Shown here one piece after another: positions 34,183-44,081 of a stretch of 64,000 nucleotides of DNA. The notes below the pieces were generated by a model. That model had not been told where the DNA came from and made no database searches. It saw only the letters and a program-made list of their open reading frames with translations. Every line of letters starts with the position of its first letter. The stretch's first letter is position 1. The position numbers and the translations under genes were made by a program. Source of the DNA: Arcobacteraceae bacterium (lineage in GTDB: Bacteria; Campylobacterota; Campylobacteria; Campylobacterales; Arcobacteraceae); the NCBI GenBank assembly GCA_021107755.1, contig JAIOSF010000018.1, positions 1 to 64,000 on the forward strand, in the 5' to 3' direction.

Positions 34183-35040
34183 CTATTTTAAATATTTTTC
34201 AAATTGTGATCTTGTGTAATCGTACTCTCCATCAAAAAACAGAGTTGGAGTTCCTGATACAAATGCATCTTCAGACATTTTAATATCATCTTGTATCATT
34301 TTTTCTAGTTTAGGATTATTTATCTGTTCCATTGTTATATTTGTACCAAACTCTTTATTAAAAAATCCTAATACTTTTTTTTCATCTTTCTCTTCATATG
34401 CATCAAATTTATATTTTTCTGAAAAATTAGCTTTATAGATTCTATAGTCTACATTTTTAATCCCTTGCTCTTTAGCTAGTATAGAGGCTTTTGATAGTAC
34501 TTTTGCTGTTGGATGCATATCGAGTGGAAGATGATAATAGTATACAGCTATATTTTGTGGATTATCAATGATATTTTTTAATACATAGGGGATCTCATCT
34601 ACACAGATTGGACATAAAGGATCACTAAATATTACAAGTGAATGTTTTGCATCAATATTTCCCTCTATAAAATGTTTTTTACTGAAAAATTCTTTTCCTA
34701 ATGTTGGATACATAACAGTTTTAAATGATCTTTTATTTTCTAAGTTTATTAAGTCCATAGTAACATTTTTACCATCACTAAAAAGTGTATCTTTTTGAGA
34801 AAGCTTTTTGTTTTGTACCTCAAATTCTAAATTAAAAGTATACCCTACCCAACCATCTTGATTTAGATCTTTTTTTAATACTAAATCAACATTTTGAAGG
34901 TTTCCTCCAACTCTTTGTAATGACTTAGCAACTCTTTGCTTTTCAAATTTTATAAGTTTTTTTTCTAAATTACTATTGGCAACTCCACTAGTGCTTAATA
35001 GTATTGTTATCATCAATAATTTCAACATCGATAATTTCAT
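34183..35040 (-). CDS. Exported DsbC/DsbG-like thiol-disulfide protein (CPIC)
   Basis: 285 residues from ATG 35040, which has AAGGAG upstream; the frame is open 41 more codons but these read into fxsA. A signal peptide (MKLSMLKLLMITILLSTSGVANS) and an N-terminal dimerisation-like region (about 25-125) precede a thioredoxin fold with SDPLCPICVDEIP and SGTPTLFFDG (cis-Pro). It is probably a periplasmic disulfide isomerase or oxidase. It overlaps the end of fxsA by 53 bases and leads into hemC. Confidence 0.85.
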   Translation of the reverse strand: MKLSMLKLLMITILLSTSGVANSNLEKKLIKFEKQRVAKSLQRVGGNLQNVDLVLKKDLNQDGWVGYTFNLEFEVQNKKLSQKDTLFSDGKNVTMDLINLENKRSFKTVMYPTLGKEFFSKKHFIEGNIDAKHSLVIFSDPLCPICVDEIPYVLKNIIDNPQNIAVYYYHLPLDMHPTAKVLSKASILAKEQGIKNVDYRIYKANFSEKYKFDAYEEKDEKKVLGFFNKEFGTNITMEQINNPKLEKMIQDDIKMSEDAFVSGTPTLFFDGEYDYTRSQFEKYLK

Positions 35041-35458
35041 CGTCTCTCCTTTTATTATTTTGTTTGTTATTTGTTTGTGTATATTCAAAACTTGTTGAAT
35101 ATGTAGCGTTATTACTACTATTAGGTTTTTTAAACTCAAATATTTTACTAAACAGTGATACAAATAATCCTAGTTGTAAAAGTATCCCAATTATATCTGT
35201 AAAAAAACCTGGAATAATAAGTAAAAATGCACCAATAGCTTTTGCTACATTTGTTTTAATAAACTCTTCTTGAGTTATTTGTCCAGTTCGTGCTTTTTGA
35301 ACATTTTCACTTAAAGAATATTTGAAGTTCTTTAAAATAATCATACCTATAATTGCAGAAAATAAGATTTCAACAAAAGTAAGTAGTCCTCCAATTGAAG
35401 CTGCTATGGAAGAAGAGATCATAACTTCTAAAAATAGGTAAATTAAAAAATATAACAA
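34988..35458 (-). CDS. fxsA: FxsA-like inner membrane protein
   Basis: 156 residues. Three or four membrane segments, with ISSSIAASIGGLLTFVEILFSAIIG and the conserved GAFLLIIPGFFTDIIGILL. The C-terminal tail is polar and charged (NNKQNNKRRDDEIIDVEIID). In E. coli FxsA counters F-plasmid exclusion of phage T7; its normal role is unclear. Its last 53 bases overlap the thiol-protein gene in another frame. Confidence 0.88.
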   Translation of the reverse strand: MLYFLIYLFLEVMISSSIAASIGGLLTFVEILFSAIIGMIILKNFKYSLSENVQKARTGQITQEEFIKTNVAKAIGAFLLIIPGFFTDIIGILLQLGLFVSLFSKIFEFKKPNSSNNATYSTSFEYTQTNNKQNNKRRDDEIIDVEIIDDNNTIKH

Positions 35459-35516
35459 ATATTCCCCTTGTATGTTTCGTTGATTATAATAAATTAAGGG
35501 TAAGTAAACACTTAAT

Positions 35517-35909
35517 TTATAAATCGTTTTGTATAGATTTTTCTAAGTGATATAATTTATAGCGAATATCTTTAAAATTTTCTGATGTTTTTATATCGAT
35601 TAGTTTTCCAAACTCTTCTAAAACTCTTGAACTTTCTTGTGCTCTTTTAAAATTTGCAATAAGAATGGAGTGTAAATCTGTTCTATTTTGTTCTGAAGGT
35701 GTAGATTTTTTTAAAACATCATTTTGTATATCTCTTGAATCAAGAAGTTCTTCATATAATGATATTCTGGCTTTGTGTCGTAACTCTTTTAATTGTGAAG
35801 AGATTTCTTTGTCATTGAAAATATATCTATATATATCCTCAATGACTCTAATGCCTTCTCTAAGGCGATTTAAATTTGCATCTAAAAGTCGTAAACTTTC
35901 TTTAGTCAT
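35517..35909 (-). CDS. Standalone N-terminal domain of thiamine phosphate synthase type
   Basis: 130 residues from ATG 35909, overlapping the last codons of the Bax-inhibitor-like gene (GATGACTAA); the frame is open further upstream but only through that gene. The signature LRLLDANLNRLREGIRVIEDIYRYIF matches the helical domain fused in front of ThiE in cyanobacteria and some others. No ThiE barrel follows. Its role in thiamine synthesis is unproven. Confidence 0.8.
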   Translation of the reverse strand: MTKESLRLLDANLNRLREGIRVIEDIYRYIFNDKEISSQLKELRHKARISLYEELLDSRDIQNDVLKKSTPSEQNRTDLHSILIANFKRAQESSRVLEEFGKLIDIKTSENFKDIRYKLYHLEKSIQNDL

Positions 35910-36630
35910 CACTGTTGTTAAATGCAGCAAATATTTGAAGTAAAGAGATAAATAGGTTAAAAAAGTCCAAATAAAGTGCAATTGCAGCTTCAATAGGAGT
36001 TGAGAAACCACCCTTGATGATTTGTTGTGTATCATAGAGTATAAAGGCACTAAATAACAAAGCACCAACCATAGCAATACCTAGTTGTAATATTGGTGAA
36101 CCTATAAAAATATTACTAATAGAACCAACTATCAAAATAATAAGAGCTATAAAAAGCATTTTACCCATATTTGAGTAATCTTTTTTAGTTGTAAGTGCAA
36201 ACATAGATATACCACCAAAAGCAACTGATGTCATTAAAAATGCTTGTGCTACAACTGAAGCACCATTTGGCATATTAAATACACTACTTAAAAGAGGTGT
36301 AATTGTTAACCCACTTACAAATGTAAAACCAAATAAAACTGCAAGGTTAATTCCTGGCTTATCTTTTACTGCATAAAGTCCAAAAAGTAATGCAAACTCT
36401 AAGATAACTAATCCCCAGTACCAACTTGAAATTGTACTAACCATATCAAGTCCAATATATGCCCCAGCAGTTGCAGCTAAAAGTGAACTAGCAAAAAGTT
36501 GATATGTACTTTTTAAAAAAGCCATTAAGTTAGCTGGAGCGCTTGCTTGTTCTTGTGATGATGAATAAGCATTTTCTTCTTTTGTATAAGAAGAGTCACT
36601 ACCATTTGTCAAATAATCTCTGTTGTACAT
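35902..36630 (-). CDS. Bax inhibitor-1 / YccA family membrane protein
   Basis: 242 residues with about seven membrane helices after a polar N-terminal stretch (SYTKEENAYSSSQEQ). FGFTFVSGLTITPLL and ILYDTQQIIKGG are characteristic of the family; aspartates in the last helices form the proposed calcium/proton gate. In bacteria the family is linked to proton-gated calcium leak and to FtsH modulation. It diverges from fabZ. Confidence 0.93.
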   Translation of the reverse strand: MYNRDYLTNGSDSSYTKEENAYSSSQEQASAPANLMAFLKSTYQLFASSLLAATAGAYIGLDMVSTISSWYWGLVILEFALLFGLYAVKDKPGINLAVLFGFTFVSGLTITPLLSSVFNMPNGASVVAQAFLMTSVAFGGISMFALTTKKDYSNMGKMLFIALIILIVGSISNIFIGSPILQLGIAMVGALLFSAFILYDTQQIIKGGFSTPIEAAIALYLDFFNLFISLLQIFAAFNNSDD

Positions 36631-36780
36631 TATAAATATCCTTTGTATTTTAATATTTGAATGTGATTCTAATATGTTTATATTAAATTTCTCTTTAAAG
36701 ATAGATACTAATGAGAAATTAAAACAACAAACTAAAAAATTTTCTTTTAAAAGTTATAGTAAATATAAACATTAATTAGT

Positions 36781-36786
36781 TATAAT
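36781..36786 (+). promoter_or_regulatory. -10 box for the fabZ operon
   Basis: TATAAT in TTAGTTATAATAAAACC lies 55 bases before fabZ, with AGGAGA as ribosome site at 36831-36836. The 36631-36840 gap otherwise holds only AT-rich sequence between divergent genes. Confidence 0.5.
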
Positions 36787-36840
36787 AAAACCTAAAATTA
36801 GATTTGTAAAGTATATATAGATCATTAAATAGGAGATATA

Positions 36841-37284
36841 ATGTTAGATGTTGTAGAGATACAAAAGATACTACCTCATAGATATCCTTTTCTTTTAGTT
36901 GATAAGGTAACTAGTATGGAGCTAGAAAAAAATATAGTAGCATATAAAAATGTATCAATAAGTGAGCCAGTGTTTCAAGGACATTTTCCAGGACACCCTA
37001 TATATCCAGGTGTGATGATTTTAGAAGGTATGGCACAAGCAGGTGGTATACTAGCGCTTAAAAGTTCAGGGCTAACTGATGAAGAATTAAAATCAAAAGT
37101 TATATATTTTATGAGTATAGATAAAGCAAAATTTAGAAGTCCAGTAAAACCTGGAGATAAATTAGAGTATAGAATAGAGATAATTAAATTAAGAAAAAAT
37201 CTAATAGTTCTTGATGGAAAAGCTTTCGTAGATGATAAGCTAGTTAGTGAAGCTGAACTTAAAGCAATGGTAGTTGATAAATAA
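36841..37284 (+). CDS. fabZ: (3R)-hydroxyacyl-ACP dehydratase
   Basis: 147 residues. The catalytic His48 and Glu62 lie in [20 protein letters not shown], and the N-terminal [13 protein letters not shown] is conserved. It works in fatty acid elongation on acyl-ACP. Its stop overlaps the lpxA start by one base, coupling phospholipid and lipid A supply. Confidence 0.97.
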   Translation: MLDVVEIQKILPHRYPFLLVDKVTSMELEKNIVAYKNVSISEPVFQGHFPGHPIYPGVMILEGMAQAGGILALKSSGLTDEELKSKVIYFMSIDKAKFRSPVKPGDKLEYRIEIIKLRKNLIVLDGKAFVDDKLVSEAELKAMVVDK

Positions 37285-38066
37285 TGGAAAACATCCATAA
37301 AACAGCTATTATAGAAGATGGAGCTGTTATAGCTGATGATGTAATAATTGGAGCATATAGTATAATTGGTCCAAAAGTTACAATCGGTTCTGGTACAACA
37401 ATTGCAAGTCATTGTGTAATTGAAGGGAAAACAACAATAGGGAAAAACAATACTATTTTTTCCCATGCAGCACTTGGGACTATTCCTCAAGATTTAAAGT
37501 TTGCAGGGGAAGATGTTGAGTTAATTATTGGTGATAATAATAAAATAAGAGAGTTTACTTTATTTAATCCTGGAACTAAAGGTGGTGGAGCTGTTACTAA
37601 AATAGGTAATGGAAATTTATTTATGGGATATACTCATGTAGCTCATGATTGTATTATAGGTGATAATTGTATCTTTGCAAATGTAGCAACACTTGCTGGA
37701 CATGTAGAAGTTGAAGATAATGTTGTAGTGGGTGGACTATCTGCTATTCATCAATTTTGTAAATTAGGAACACAGTCTATGATAGGTGGTGGTTCAATTG
37801 TGGTTCAAGATATTCCACCATTTTGTAATACAGAGGGAAATCGTGCAACAATTAGAGGTTTAAATCTTACAGGACTTAGAAGAAGACTTGATAATAGAGC
37901 AGATATAGATGAAATAAAAAAAGCCTATAGAAAGCTTTTTGAATCAGGAAATCCTTTGAATGATAGCGCAAAAGAGTTAATAGAAAATAGTACAAATGAA
38001 TATGTAATAAAACTAGCACAGTTTATAGCAAATACAAAAAGAGGAATACCTTTTACAAGGAAATAA
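37284..38066 (+). CDS. lpxA: UDP-GlcNAc acyltransferase
   Basis: 260 residues. First step of lipid A synthesis, transfer of a hydroxyacyl chain from ACP to UDP-GlcNAc. The first 190 residues are left-handed beta-helix hexapeptide repeats; the catalytic His is in GYTHVAHDCIIGDNC. The C-terminal helical part (RRLDNRADIDEIKKAYRKLF) is typical. It overlaps fabZ by one base and lies six bases before clpX. Confidence 0.97.
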   Translation: MENIHKTAIIEDGAVIADDVIIGAYSIIGPKVTIGSGTTIASHCVIEGKTTIGKNNTIFSHAALGTIPQDLKFAGEDVELIIGDNNKIREFTLFNPGTKGGGAVTKIGNGNLFMGYTHVAHDCIIGDNCIFANVATLAGHVEVEDNVVVGGLSAIHQFCKLGTQSMIGGGSIVVQDIPPFCNTEGNRATIRGLNLTGLRRRLDNRADIDEIKKAYRKLFESGNPLNDSAKELIENSTNEYVIKLAQFIANTKRGIPFTRK

Positions 38067-38072
38067 TAGAAT

Positions 38073-39311
38073 ATGAAAAAAGAAAAAATGAAATGCGATT
38101 TTTGTGGAGTTGAAGATAGTGAAAAAAATCCTCTAATATCTGGGGAAAATGCAACTATTTGTCAAACTTGTGCAAAATCTGCTTATGAGATAATTCAAAA
38201 GCACAAAAGTGAACATGAAGAGGGTGAAGTTGTTGAACTTGCTGAAGATATTGTTCAAAAAATATTGACACCTAAAGAGTTAAAAGCTATTTTAGATGAT
38301 TATGTAATTGGGCAAGATAAAGCAAAAAAAGTTTTAAGTGTTGCTGTTTACAATCATTACAAGAGAATATTTATGCAAGAGATTAGTGATGATATTACAG
38401 AACTTACAAAGTCAAATGTATTACTTATAGGACCAACAGGAAGTGGAAAAACACTTTTAGCTCAAACAATAGCAAAATATTTAGATGTTCCACTAGCAAT
38501 TGCAGATGCTACTAGTTTAACAGAAGCTGGATATGTTGGTGATGATGTTGAAAATGTTGTAACTAGACTGATTCAAGCAGCAGATGGTGATATCAAAAAA
38601 GCTGAGCAAGGTATTATTTTTATTGATGAGATTGATAAAATTGCTAGAATGTCTGAGAATAGAAGTATTACTAGAGATGTGAGTGGTGAAGGTGTTCAAC
38701 AGGCACTACTTAAAATTGTTGAGGGAAGCTTAGTAAATGTTCCACCAAAAGGTGGAAGAAAACATCCAGGGCAAGATGCAGTACAACTTGATACAACAAA
38801 TGTATTATTTATATGTGGTGGTGCTTTTGATGGGATGAAAGATATTATAGCTAAAAGACAAGGTGGAAATATCCTTGGATTTAATCAAGATAAAAAAACA
38901 AAACAAGAGCAAGATAATATTATGGAACTTATTGAAGCTGATGACTTAGTAAAATATGGTTTAATACCTGAACTTATTGGTCGTCTTCACATGACAGCAG
39001 TTCTTCAAGAGATTGATGAAGATGCGATGATGCATATATTAAAGGAACCAAAAAATTCTTTAGTAAAACAGTATACAAAATTATTTAAAATAGATGGTGT
39101 AAACTTAGAGTTTGAAGAGGACTCTTTAAAAGAGATAGCAAAAGCAGCTAAAATGCGAAAAACAGGTGCTAGAGGATTGCGATCTATTTTAGAAGATATT
39201 ATGCTTGATGTGATGTATGAATTACCTGAGTATAAAGGTAAAACAGTAACAATTACAAAAGATGTGGTAAATAAAACAGAACTACCAAAAGTAGCAGATG
39301 CGGTTGCGTAA
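38073..39311 (+). CDS. clpX: ATP-dependent Clp protease ATPase subunit
   Basis: 412 residues. The N-terminal zinc finger has CDFC and CQTC. Walker A is [13 protein letters not shown] and Walker [14 protein letters not shown]; the pore loop GYVGDDVE and the ClpP-docking IGF-type loop, here ILGFNQ, follow. It unfolds substrates for ClpP (4978-5562). It sits between lipid A and cell-shape genes. Confidence 0.97.
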   Translation: MKKEKMKCDFCGVEDSEKNPLISGENATICQTCAKSAYEIIQKHKSEHEEGEVVELAEDIVQKILTPKELKAILDDYVIGQDKAKKVLSVAVYNHYKRIFMQEISDDITELTKSNVLLIGPTGSGKTLLAQTIAKYLDVPLAIADATSLTEAGYVGDDVENVVTRLIQAADGDIKKAEQGIIFIDEIDKIARMSENRSITRDVSGEGVQQALLKIVEGSLVNVPPKGGRKHPGQDAVQLDTTNVLFICGGAFDGMKDIIAKRQGGNILGFNQDKKTKQEQDNIMELIEADDLVKYGLIPELIGRLHMTAVLQEIDEDAMMHILKEPKNSLVKQYTKLFKIDGVNLEFEEDSLKEIAKAAKMRKTGARGLRSILEDIMLDVMYELPEYKGKTVTITKDVVNKTELPKVADAVA

Positions 39312-39363
39312 GCAAACTTTCAGCTTGCGAAAAGTAGCTTAAATATAATAAAGGGTAAATAGA

Positions 39364-40395
39364 ATGATTTTTGACAAATTTATTGGTTGGTTTTCAAATG
39401 ATATGGCGATTGACTTAGGTACAGCAAATACATTAGTATCTGTAAAAGGTAAAGGTATAATTATAAATGAACCATCAGTAGTTGCAGTACAACATGATAG
39501 ATATGGTAGAGATAGAATACTTGCAGTAGGTAAAGAAGCAAAACAGATGATAGGGAAAACACCTGTAAATATACAAGCTGTTAGACCTATGAAAGATGGG
39601 GTTATCGCAGATTTTGAGATGACAGAGAGAATGATTCGATATTTTATTGAAAAAGCACACAAAAGAAAATCTTTTTTAAGACCAAGAATTATTATCTGTA
39701 TTCCTCATGGAATTACACAAGTTGAAAGAAAAGCTGTTAAAGAGTCAGCTTTAAGTGCAGGGGCAAGAGAAGTATTTCTTGTAGAGGAACCAATGGCAGC
39801 TGCTATTGGTGCAGGGATTCCTGTAAGTAGTCCTGATGGATATGTAGTAGTTGATATTGGTGGTGGTACAACAGAGATTGGTGTTACCTCTTTAGGTGGA
39901 TTAGTATTAAGTAAATCTATAAAAGTAGCTGGTGATAGATTTGATAAAGCCATTATAGATTATGTGAGACAAAACTTTAATCTTTATATTGGAGAGCGAA
40001 CTGCTGAAAGTATAAAATTAGAAATAGGAACAGCAGTTAAACAGGCTAAAGATACAACAATTAAAGTAAAAGGGAGAGATAGTTCAGGACTTCTTACAAC
40101 TATTGACCTTACAAGTGAAGGTGTACGAGCTGCTTTACATGAACCATTAAAAGAGATCTCATTAGCAGTAAGACAAGTTCTTGAAGAGATGCCACCTGAT
40201 TTAGCTGGAGATGTTGTTGATAATGGTGTTGTTTTGACAGGTGGTGGAGCATTGATTCGAGGATTAGATAAATATCTTATGAATGATATTAAACTTCCTG
40301 TACGAGTTGCTGATGAACCACTTCTTGCTGTTGCCTATGGTACTAGCAAAACTTTAGATGAGGAATCTTTACTTAGACTAATATCTAATGAGTAA
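39364..40395 (+). CDS. mreB: Rod-shape determining actin homologue
   Basis: 343 residues. The actin-fold phosphate loops are DLGTANTLVSVKGKG and VDIGGGTTEIGV; VVLTGGGALIRGLDKYL is the adenosine motif. It forms membrane-bound filaments that guide wall synthesis. It overlaps mreC by eight bases. Confidence 0.98.
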   Translation: MIFDKFIGWFSNDMAIDLGTANTLVSVKGKGIIINEPSVVAVQHDRYGRDRILAVGKEAKQMIGKTPVNIQAVRPMKDGVIADFEMTERMIRYFIEKAHKRKSFLRPRIIICIPHGITQVERKAVKESALSAGAREVFLVEEPMAAAIGAGIPVSSPDGYVVVDIGGGTTEIGVTSLGGLVLSKSIKVAGDRFDKAIIDYVRQNFNLYIGERTAESIKLEIGTAVKQAKDTTIKVKGRDSSGLLTTIDLTSEGVRAALHEPLKEISLAVRQVLEEMPPDLAGDVVDNGVVLTGGGALIRGLDKYLMNDIKLPVRVADEPLLAVAYGTSKTLDEESLLRLISNE

Positions 40396-41164
40396 AAAGT
40401 TTATTCTCTTTATAATAGCTTTAATTATACTAGTATCTTATCTTTTTAGTTTTGAAAAGGTACTGGTAAATAAAATATATATGCTTAATAGCTCAATTAG
40501 CTCAGCATATATAAAGTTATTCATTTTTTCAACAGAAACTATCAATAAATATTTTAATCAACTAGATTATATTGATCAACTTAAAAAATCCAATGAGATG
40601 AATCTTCAGTATAAATCTATGTATGAGAAAAAAGTTCAAGAGATAGTTGAATTAAATAAAAATTTGAATTTGAGTTTAGATAAAGAGGTACAGTATGAAA
40701 AAGTTAAAGTTCTATCATATTATAGTTTTGATAATCACTCAAAAGTTCTTATAGACAAAAACAATATTGTACCAGATAAAATATATCCACTTATTACACT
40801 TGATGGTTTTAGTGCAGGTATAGTTTTAACAAAAAATGAAAAATCAGTTGCTTATTTAAATGAAAATAAAAAATGTAATTACACAGTTTTTATAGGAAAA
40901 AATGATACTCCTGGAATTACCTCTGGGGCAAATGATGATGGAAATATAATTATAAAATATGTACCAATTTGGAAAGAGATACAAATGGGTAATGAGGTAA
41001 TTACAAGTAGTATGGATTCTATTTTCCCATATGGAGTTAAAGTTGGGACTGTAGTAGATATTCAAGTATTTGAAAATACAAAAGAGGTTTTAGTAAAACC
41101 TTATGCAAAAACATTAGGGATGCGAAACTTTTTTATAACACACGATACAAACTCTAGTATCTAG
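40388..41164 (+). CDS. mreC: Rod-shape determining protein
   Basis: 258 residues. One N-terminal membrane helix (FILFIIALIILVSYLF), a coiled coil (about 60-105) and two beta-barrel domains with PLITLDGFSAGIV and MDSIFPYGVKVGTVVDIQV. It is a periplasmic scaffold between MreB and the wall synthases. No mreD follows; the 3' end overlaps convergent ribE by 11 bases. Confidence 0.95.
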   Translation: MSKKFILFIIALIILVSYLFSFEKVLVNKIYMLNSSISSAYIKLFIFSTETINKYFNQLDYIDQLKKSNEMNLQYKSMYEKKVQEIVELNKNLNLSLDKEVQYEKVKVLSYYSFDNHSKVLIDKNNIVPDKIYPLITLDGFSAGIVLTKNEKSVAYLNENKKCNYTVFIGKNDTPGITSGANDDGNIIIKYVPIWKEIQMGNEVITSSMDSIFPYGVKVGTVVDIQVFENTKEVLVKPYAKTLGMRNFFITHDTNSSI

Positions 41165-41777
41165 AGATTATACCATCCACATCATCCCAAGATAATGTCT
41201 CATTATCATCTTTTTTAAAAAGATTATAAACATATCTAGCAAACATGTCAGTTTCTATATTTACCTTACTATTTATAGTATATTGTTCAAAAAGTGTGTT
41301 ATTGATAGTATGCGGTATGATAGTGAGTCTAAAACTATTATTCTTCTTACTATCAACATCATTTACTGTTAAACTTACTCCATCAACAGTAATAGAACCT
41401 TTAGGGATAATATATTTAATAAATTGTTTTGGAATTTGTATGAAAAAATCTGTAGAGTTACCATTGTTTATGATATTTGTAATTGTACCCAAACAATCAA
41501 CATGACCCTGAACAATGTGCCCCTCAAATCTATCCCCCATCATCATGGCAGGTTCCATATGAACTTTATCTTTATAGTTTTCCATCGCTAATATATTTTG
41601 TGATTCAGGAGATAGTTCTACACTAAAACCATCTGCATAAAGTTCAATTACTGTAAGACATGCACCATTTATAGCAATACTATCACCAATTTTTGGCTTA
41701 TATGTTGCCATTAAAGTTAAAATATTATTATTGAAGCTAACTACGCTAGCCATCTCTCTTATTAATCCTGTAAACAT
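41154..41777 (-). CDS. ribE: Riboflavin synthase alpha chain
   Basis: 207 residues. Two lumazine-binding repeats, starting MFTGLIREMASV and, near residue 90, GHIVQGHVDCLG. SPESQNIL and GSITVDGVSLTVNDVD are typical. It converts two lumazines to riboflavin. Monocistronic; no FMN riboswitch is seen in the short leader. Confidence 0.96.
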   Translation of the reverse strand: MFTGLIREMASVVSFNNNILTLMATYKPKIGDSIAINGACLTVIELYADGFSVELSPESQNILAMENYKDKVHMEPAMMMGDRFEGHIVQGHVDCLGTITNIINNGNSTDFFIQIPKQFIKYIIPKGSITVDGVSLTVNDVDSKKNNSFRLTIIPHTINNTLFEQYTINSKVNIETDMFARYVYNLFKKDDNETLSWDDVDGIISRY

Positions 41778-41843
41778 AAGATATTATAACATAATAATAA
41801 TTTTGATTGGGTATAATAAAAAACGATTAAGGAGTTACTACTT

Positions 41844-42221
41844 GTGTTAATTTTAAAAAAATTTATATTTATTGCGACAATATTACTTTTAACAGCTTGT
41901 GCAACAAAACAGCCTATAATAACATCTAGTCATACAATTTTGATTAAAACTCCACAAATGAAATTTTATGATAAAGGTTTTATCTCTCAATATGAAGATT
42001 ATATCCATTTGCAGATTTTTCAAGTTGGTAATGTAGTTTTAGATTTGAAAATATATGAAGATACAGTTTGTCAATCAACACTGAAATGTATTTCAGCAAA
42101 AGAGTTTAATAAAAAATATCTTCACAACTCCTATAAAGATGATTTTTTGTATAATCTTTTCTCACAAAAAAAGATATATTTTAAAGATACAATCAATAAT
42201 ATTTTAATAAAGGTTAAATAA
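41844..42221 (+). CDS. Small lipoprotein of unknown function
   Basis: 125 residues from GTG 41844, nine bases behind AAGGAG. Signal peptide with lipobox LLLTAC (Cys19), so a membrane-anchored lipoprotein. The mature part is beta-rich by eye with a conserved-looking pair of cysteines (CQSTLKC). Function unknown. It overlaps the nfo start by one base. Confidence 0.75.
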   Translation: MLILKKFIFIATILLLTACATKQPIITSSHTILIKTPQMKFYDKGFISQYEDYIHLQIFQVGNVVLDLKIYEDTVCQSTLKCISAKEFNKKYLHNSYKDDFLYNLFSQKKIYFKDTINNILIKVK

Positions 42222-43108
42222 TGAATAAATTTGTAGGTGCTCATGTAAGTACAAGTGGTGGTGTTCAAAATGCACCATTAAATGCAACAGCAATAGGAGC
42301 AAAAGCTTTTGCTTTGTTTACTAAGAATCAAAAAAGATGGGATGCAAAACCTTTTGATACTAAAACACTTGATGCATGGTTTAAAAATCTTGAAGAATCA
42401 GGTATCTTACCAAAACATATTTTGCCACATGATAGCTATTTAATTAACTTAGGAAACCCAGATGAGGAAAAATTAGAAAAATCAAGAAATGCTTTTATAG
42501 ACGAGTTAGAAAGATGTGATATTTTAGGACTTGATAGATTAAATTTTCATCCAGGAAGTCATTTGCAAAAGTTTGGGAAAAAAGATCCAGAGTATGATGA
42601 AAAATTACAATATGCTGAATTAGAGTGTTTAGGGTTAATTGCAGATTCAATCAACTTTGCATTAGATAAAACAAAAAATGTAAAAGCAGTAATTGAAAAT
42701 ACAGCAGGGCAGGGGACAAATCTTGGATATAAGTTTGAACACTTAGAGTATATTATAGATAGAGTTGAAGATAAATCAAGAATTGGGGTATGTATAGATA
42801 CTTGTCATATGTTCACTGCAGGTTATGATATAAGAACAAAAGAGGCATATGATAAAACTTGGAAAGAGTTTGATAAAGTAGTAGGAAGAGAGTTTTTAAT
42901 GGGGATGCATATAAATGATTCTAAGCCACCATTAGGAAGTCGAGTTGATAGACATCATAGTTTAGGTGAGGGTGAAATCGGTTGGGATGCTTTTGAATAT
43001 ATTATGAATGATGAGCGAATGGATGACATTCCATTAATCCTTGAAACAATAGATGAAACAATTTGGGATAAAGAGATTAGAGATTTATATAATCTCTTAA
43101 AAAAATAG
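42221..43108 (+). CDS. nfo: Endonuclease IV (AP endonuclease)
   Basis: 295 residues. Cuts at abasic sites in base excision repair. A TIM barrel with three-zinc ligands in [46 protein letters not shown] and [22 protein letters not shown]. Full length. A strong hairpin lies just past the stop. Confidence 0.97.
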   Translation: MNKFVGAHVSTSGGVQNAPLNATAIGAKAFALFTKNQKRWDAKPFDTKTLDAWFKNLEESGILPKHILPHDSYLINLGNPDEEKLEKSRNAFIDELERCDILGLDRLNFHPGSHLQKFGKKDPEYDEKLQYAELECLGLIADSINFALDKTKNVKAVIENTAGQGTNLGYKFEHLEYIIDRVEDKSRIGVCIDTCHMFTAGYDIRTKEAYDKTWKEFDKVVGREFLMGMHINDSKPPLGSRVDRHHSLGEGEIGWDAFEYIMNDERMDDIPLILETIDETIWDKEIRDLYNLLKK

Positions 43109-43128
43109 AAACAAAAGTTTCTATTTTT
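43101..43128. terminator. Bidirectional terminator between nfo and accA
   Basis: A perfect 12-bp stem (AAAAATAGAAAC with GTTTCTATTTTT) around AAAA gives a T-run on both strands, serving the two convergent genes. Confidence 0.8.
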
Positions 43129-43140
43129 ATTTTATAAATA

Positions 43141-44073
43141 TTAAGAGAAACTTCCTAAAGACATAAGTCTATCATATCTTTTTTGATCTCGTTCCTCTTT
43201 AGAGAGTTTTTGAACTTCTGCAACACTATCAATGAAATAATCACCAAGAACTTTTATAGCTTCCTCTTTATTTCTATGAGCACCTATTAACGGTTCATTG
43301 ATTACATCATCAATTAAATTATATTCTTTTAAATCTGTTGAAGTTATTTTAAGAGCTTTTGTAGCAGTTTCTACCATCGCTTGGTCTTTCCATAAAATAC
43401 TTGCACAACCCTCAGGAGAAATAACAGAATAGACACTGTATCTCATCATAGCTAATCTATCTCCAATAGAGATAGCTAATGCTCCACCACTTCCCCCTTC
43501 ACCAATAACAACTGACACTATTGTAGTATCTAAGTCACTTAGTTCAAAAAGGTTTCTAGCTATTGCTTCACTTTGAGATCTCTCTTCAGCCCCAATACCA
43601 GGGTATGCACCTGGAGTATCTACTAAAAATAAAATCGGTAAATTAAATTTTTCAGCCAATTTAGCAGCTCGGAGGGCCTTTCTATAACCTTCCGGATTTG
43701 GCATACCAAAATTTCTTTTGATTTTATTTTTTACACCTCGTCCTTTTTGTTCACCGATAACAACACATTTTACATCACCGATATTTCCAAGGAAACATAC
43801 AATAGCTTGGTCATCAGCTAAGTGTCTATCTCCATGTATCTCGTAAGAATTTGTCATTAGCCCTTTAATATAATCAAGAGCATAAGGTCTATCTGCATGT
43901 CTTGCTAGTTTTAGTTTTTGAAAATCTGATAGGTTTGAATATGTTTTTTCTACCTCTTCTTGAAGTTTTTTTTCTAGAATAGATACAGCATATTCATCTG
44001 CCTTTGTTTTAGCAACAATAATATCATCTTCTATTTTTTTTATACCCTCTTCGAAGTCTAAATAAGTTGCCAT
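43141..44073 (-). CDS. accA: Acetyl-CoA carboxylase carboxyltransferase alpha subunit
   Basis: 310 residues. Transfers carboxyl from biotin to acetyl-CoA to give malonyl-CoA. [23 protein letters not shown] and [13 protein letters not shown] are the acyl-CoA/biotin site signatures. It lies eight bases behind fabF in a fatty acid gene cluster. Confidence 0.97.
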   Translation of the reverse strand: MATYLDFEEGIKKIEDDIIVAKTKADEYAVSILEKKLQEEVEKTYSNLSDFQKLKLARHADRPYALDYIKGLMTNSYEIHGDRHLADDQAIVCFLGNIGDVKCVVIGEQKGRGVKNKIKRNFGMPNPEGYRKALRAAKLAEKFNLPILFLVDTPGAYPGIGAEERSQSEAIARNLFELSDLDTTIVSVVIGEGGSGGALAISIGDRLAMMRYSVYSVISPEGCASILWKDQAMVETATKALKITSTDLKEYNLIDDVINEPLIGAHRNKEEAIKVLGDYFIDSVAEVQKLSKEERDQKRYDRLMSLGSFS

Positions 44074-44081
44074 AAATTCAC

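Noticed and set aside
40388-41164. Missing mreD as a sign of gene disruption
   Set aside because: mreC is intact and absence of mreD next to mreC is common in Campylobacterota; nothing here suggests a deletion.
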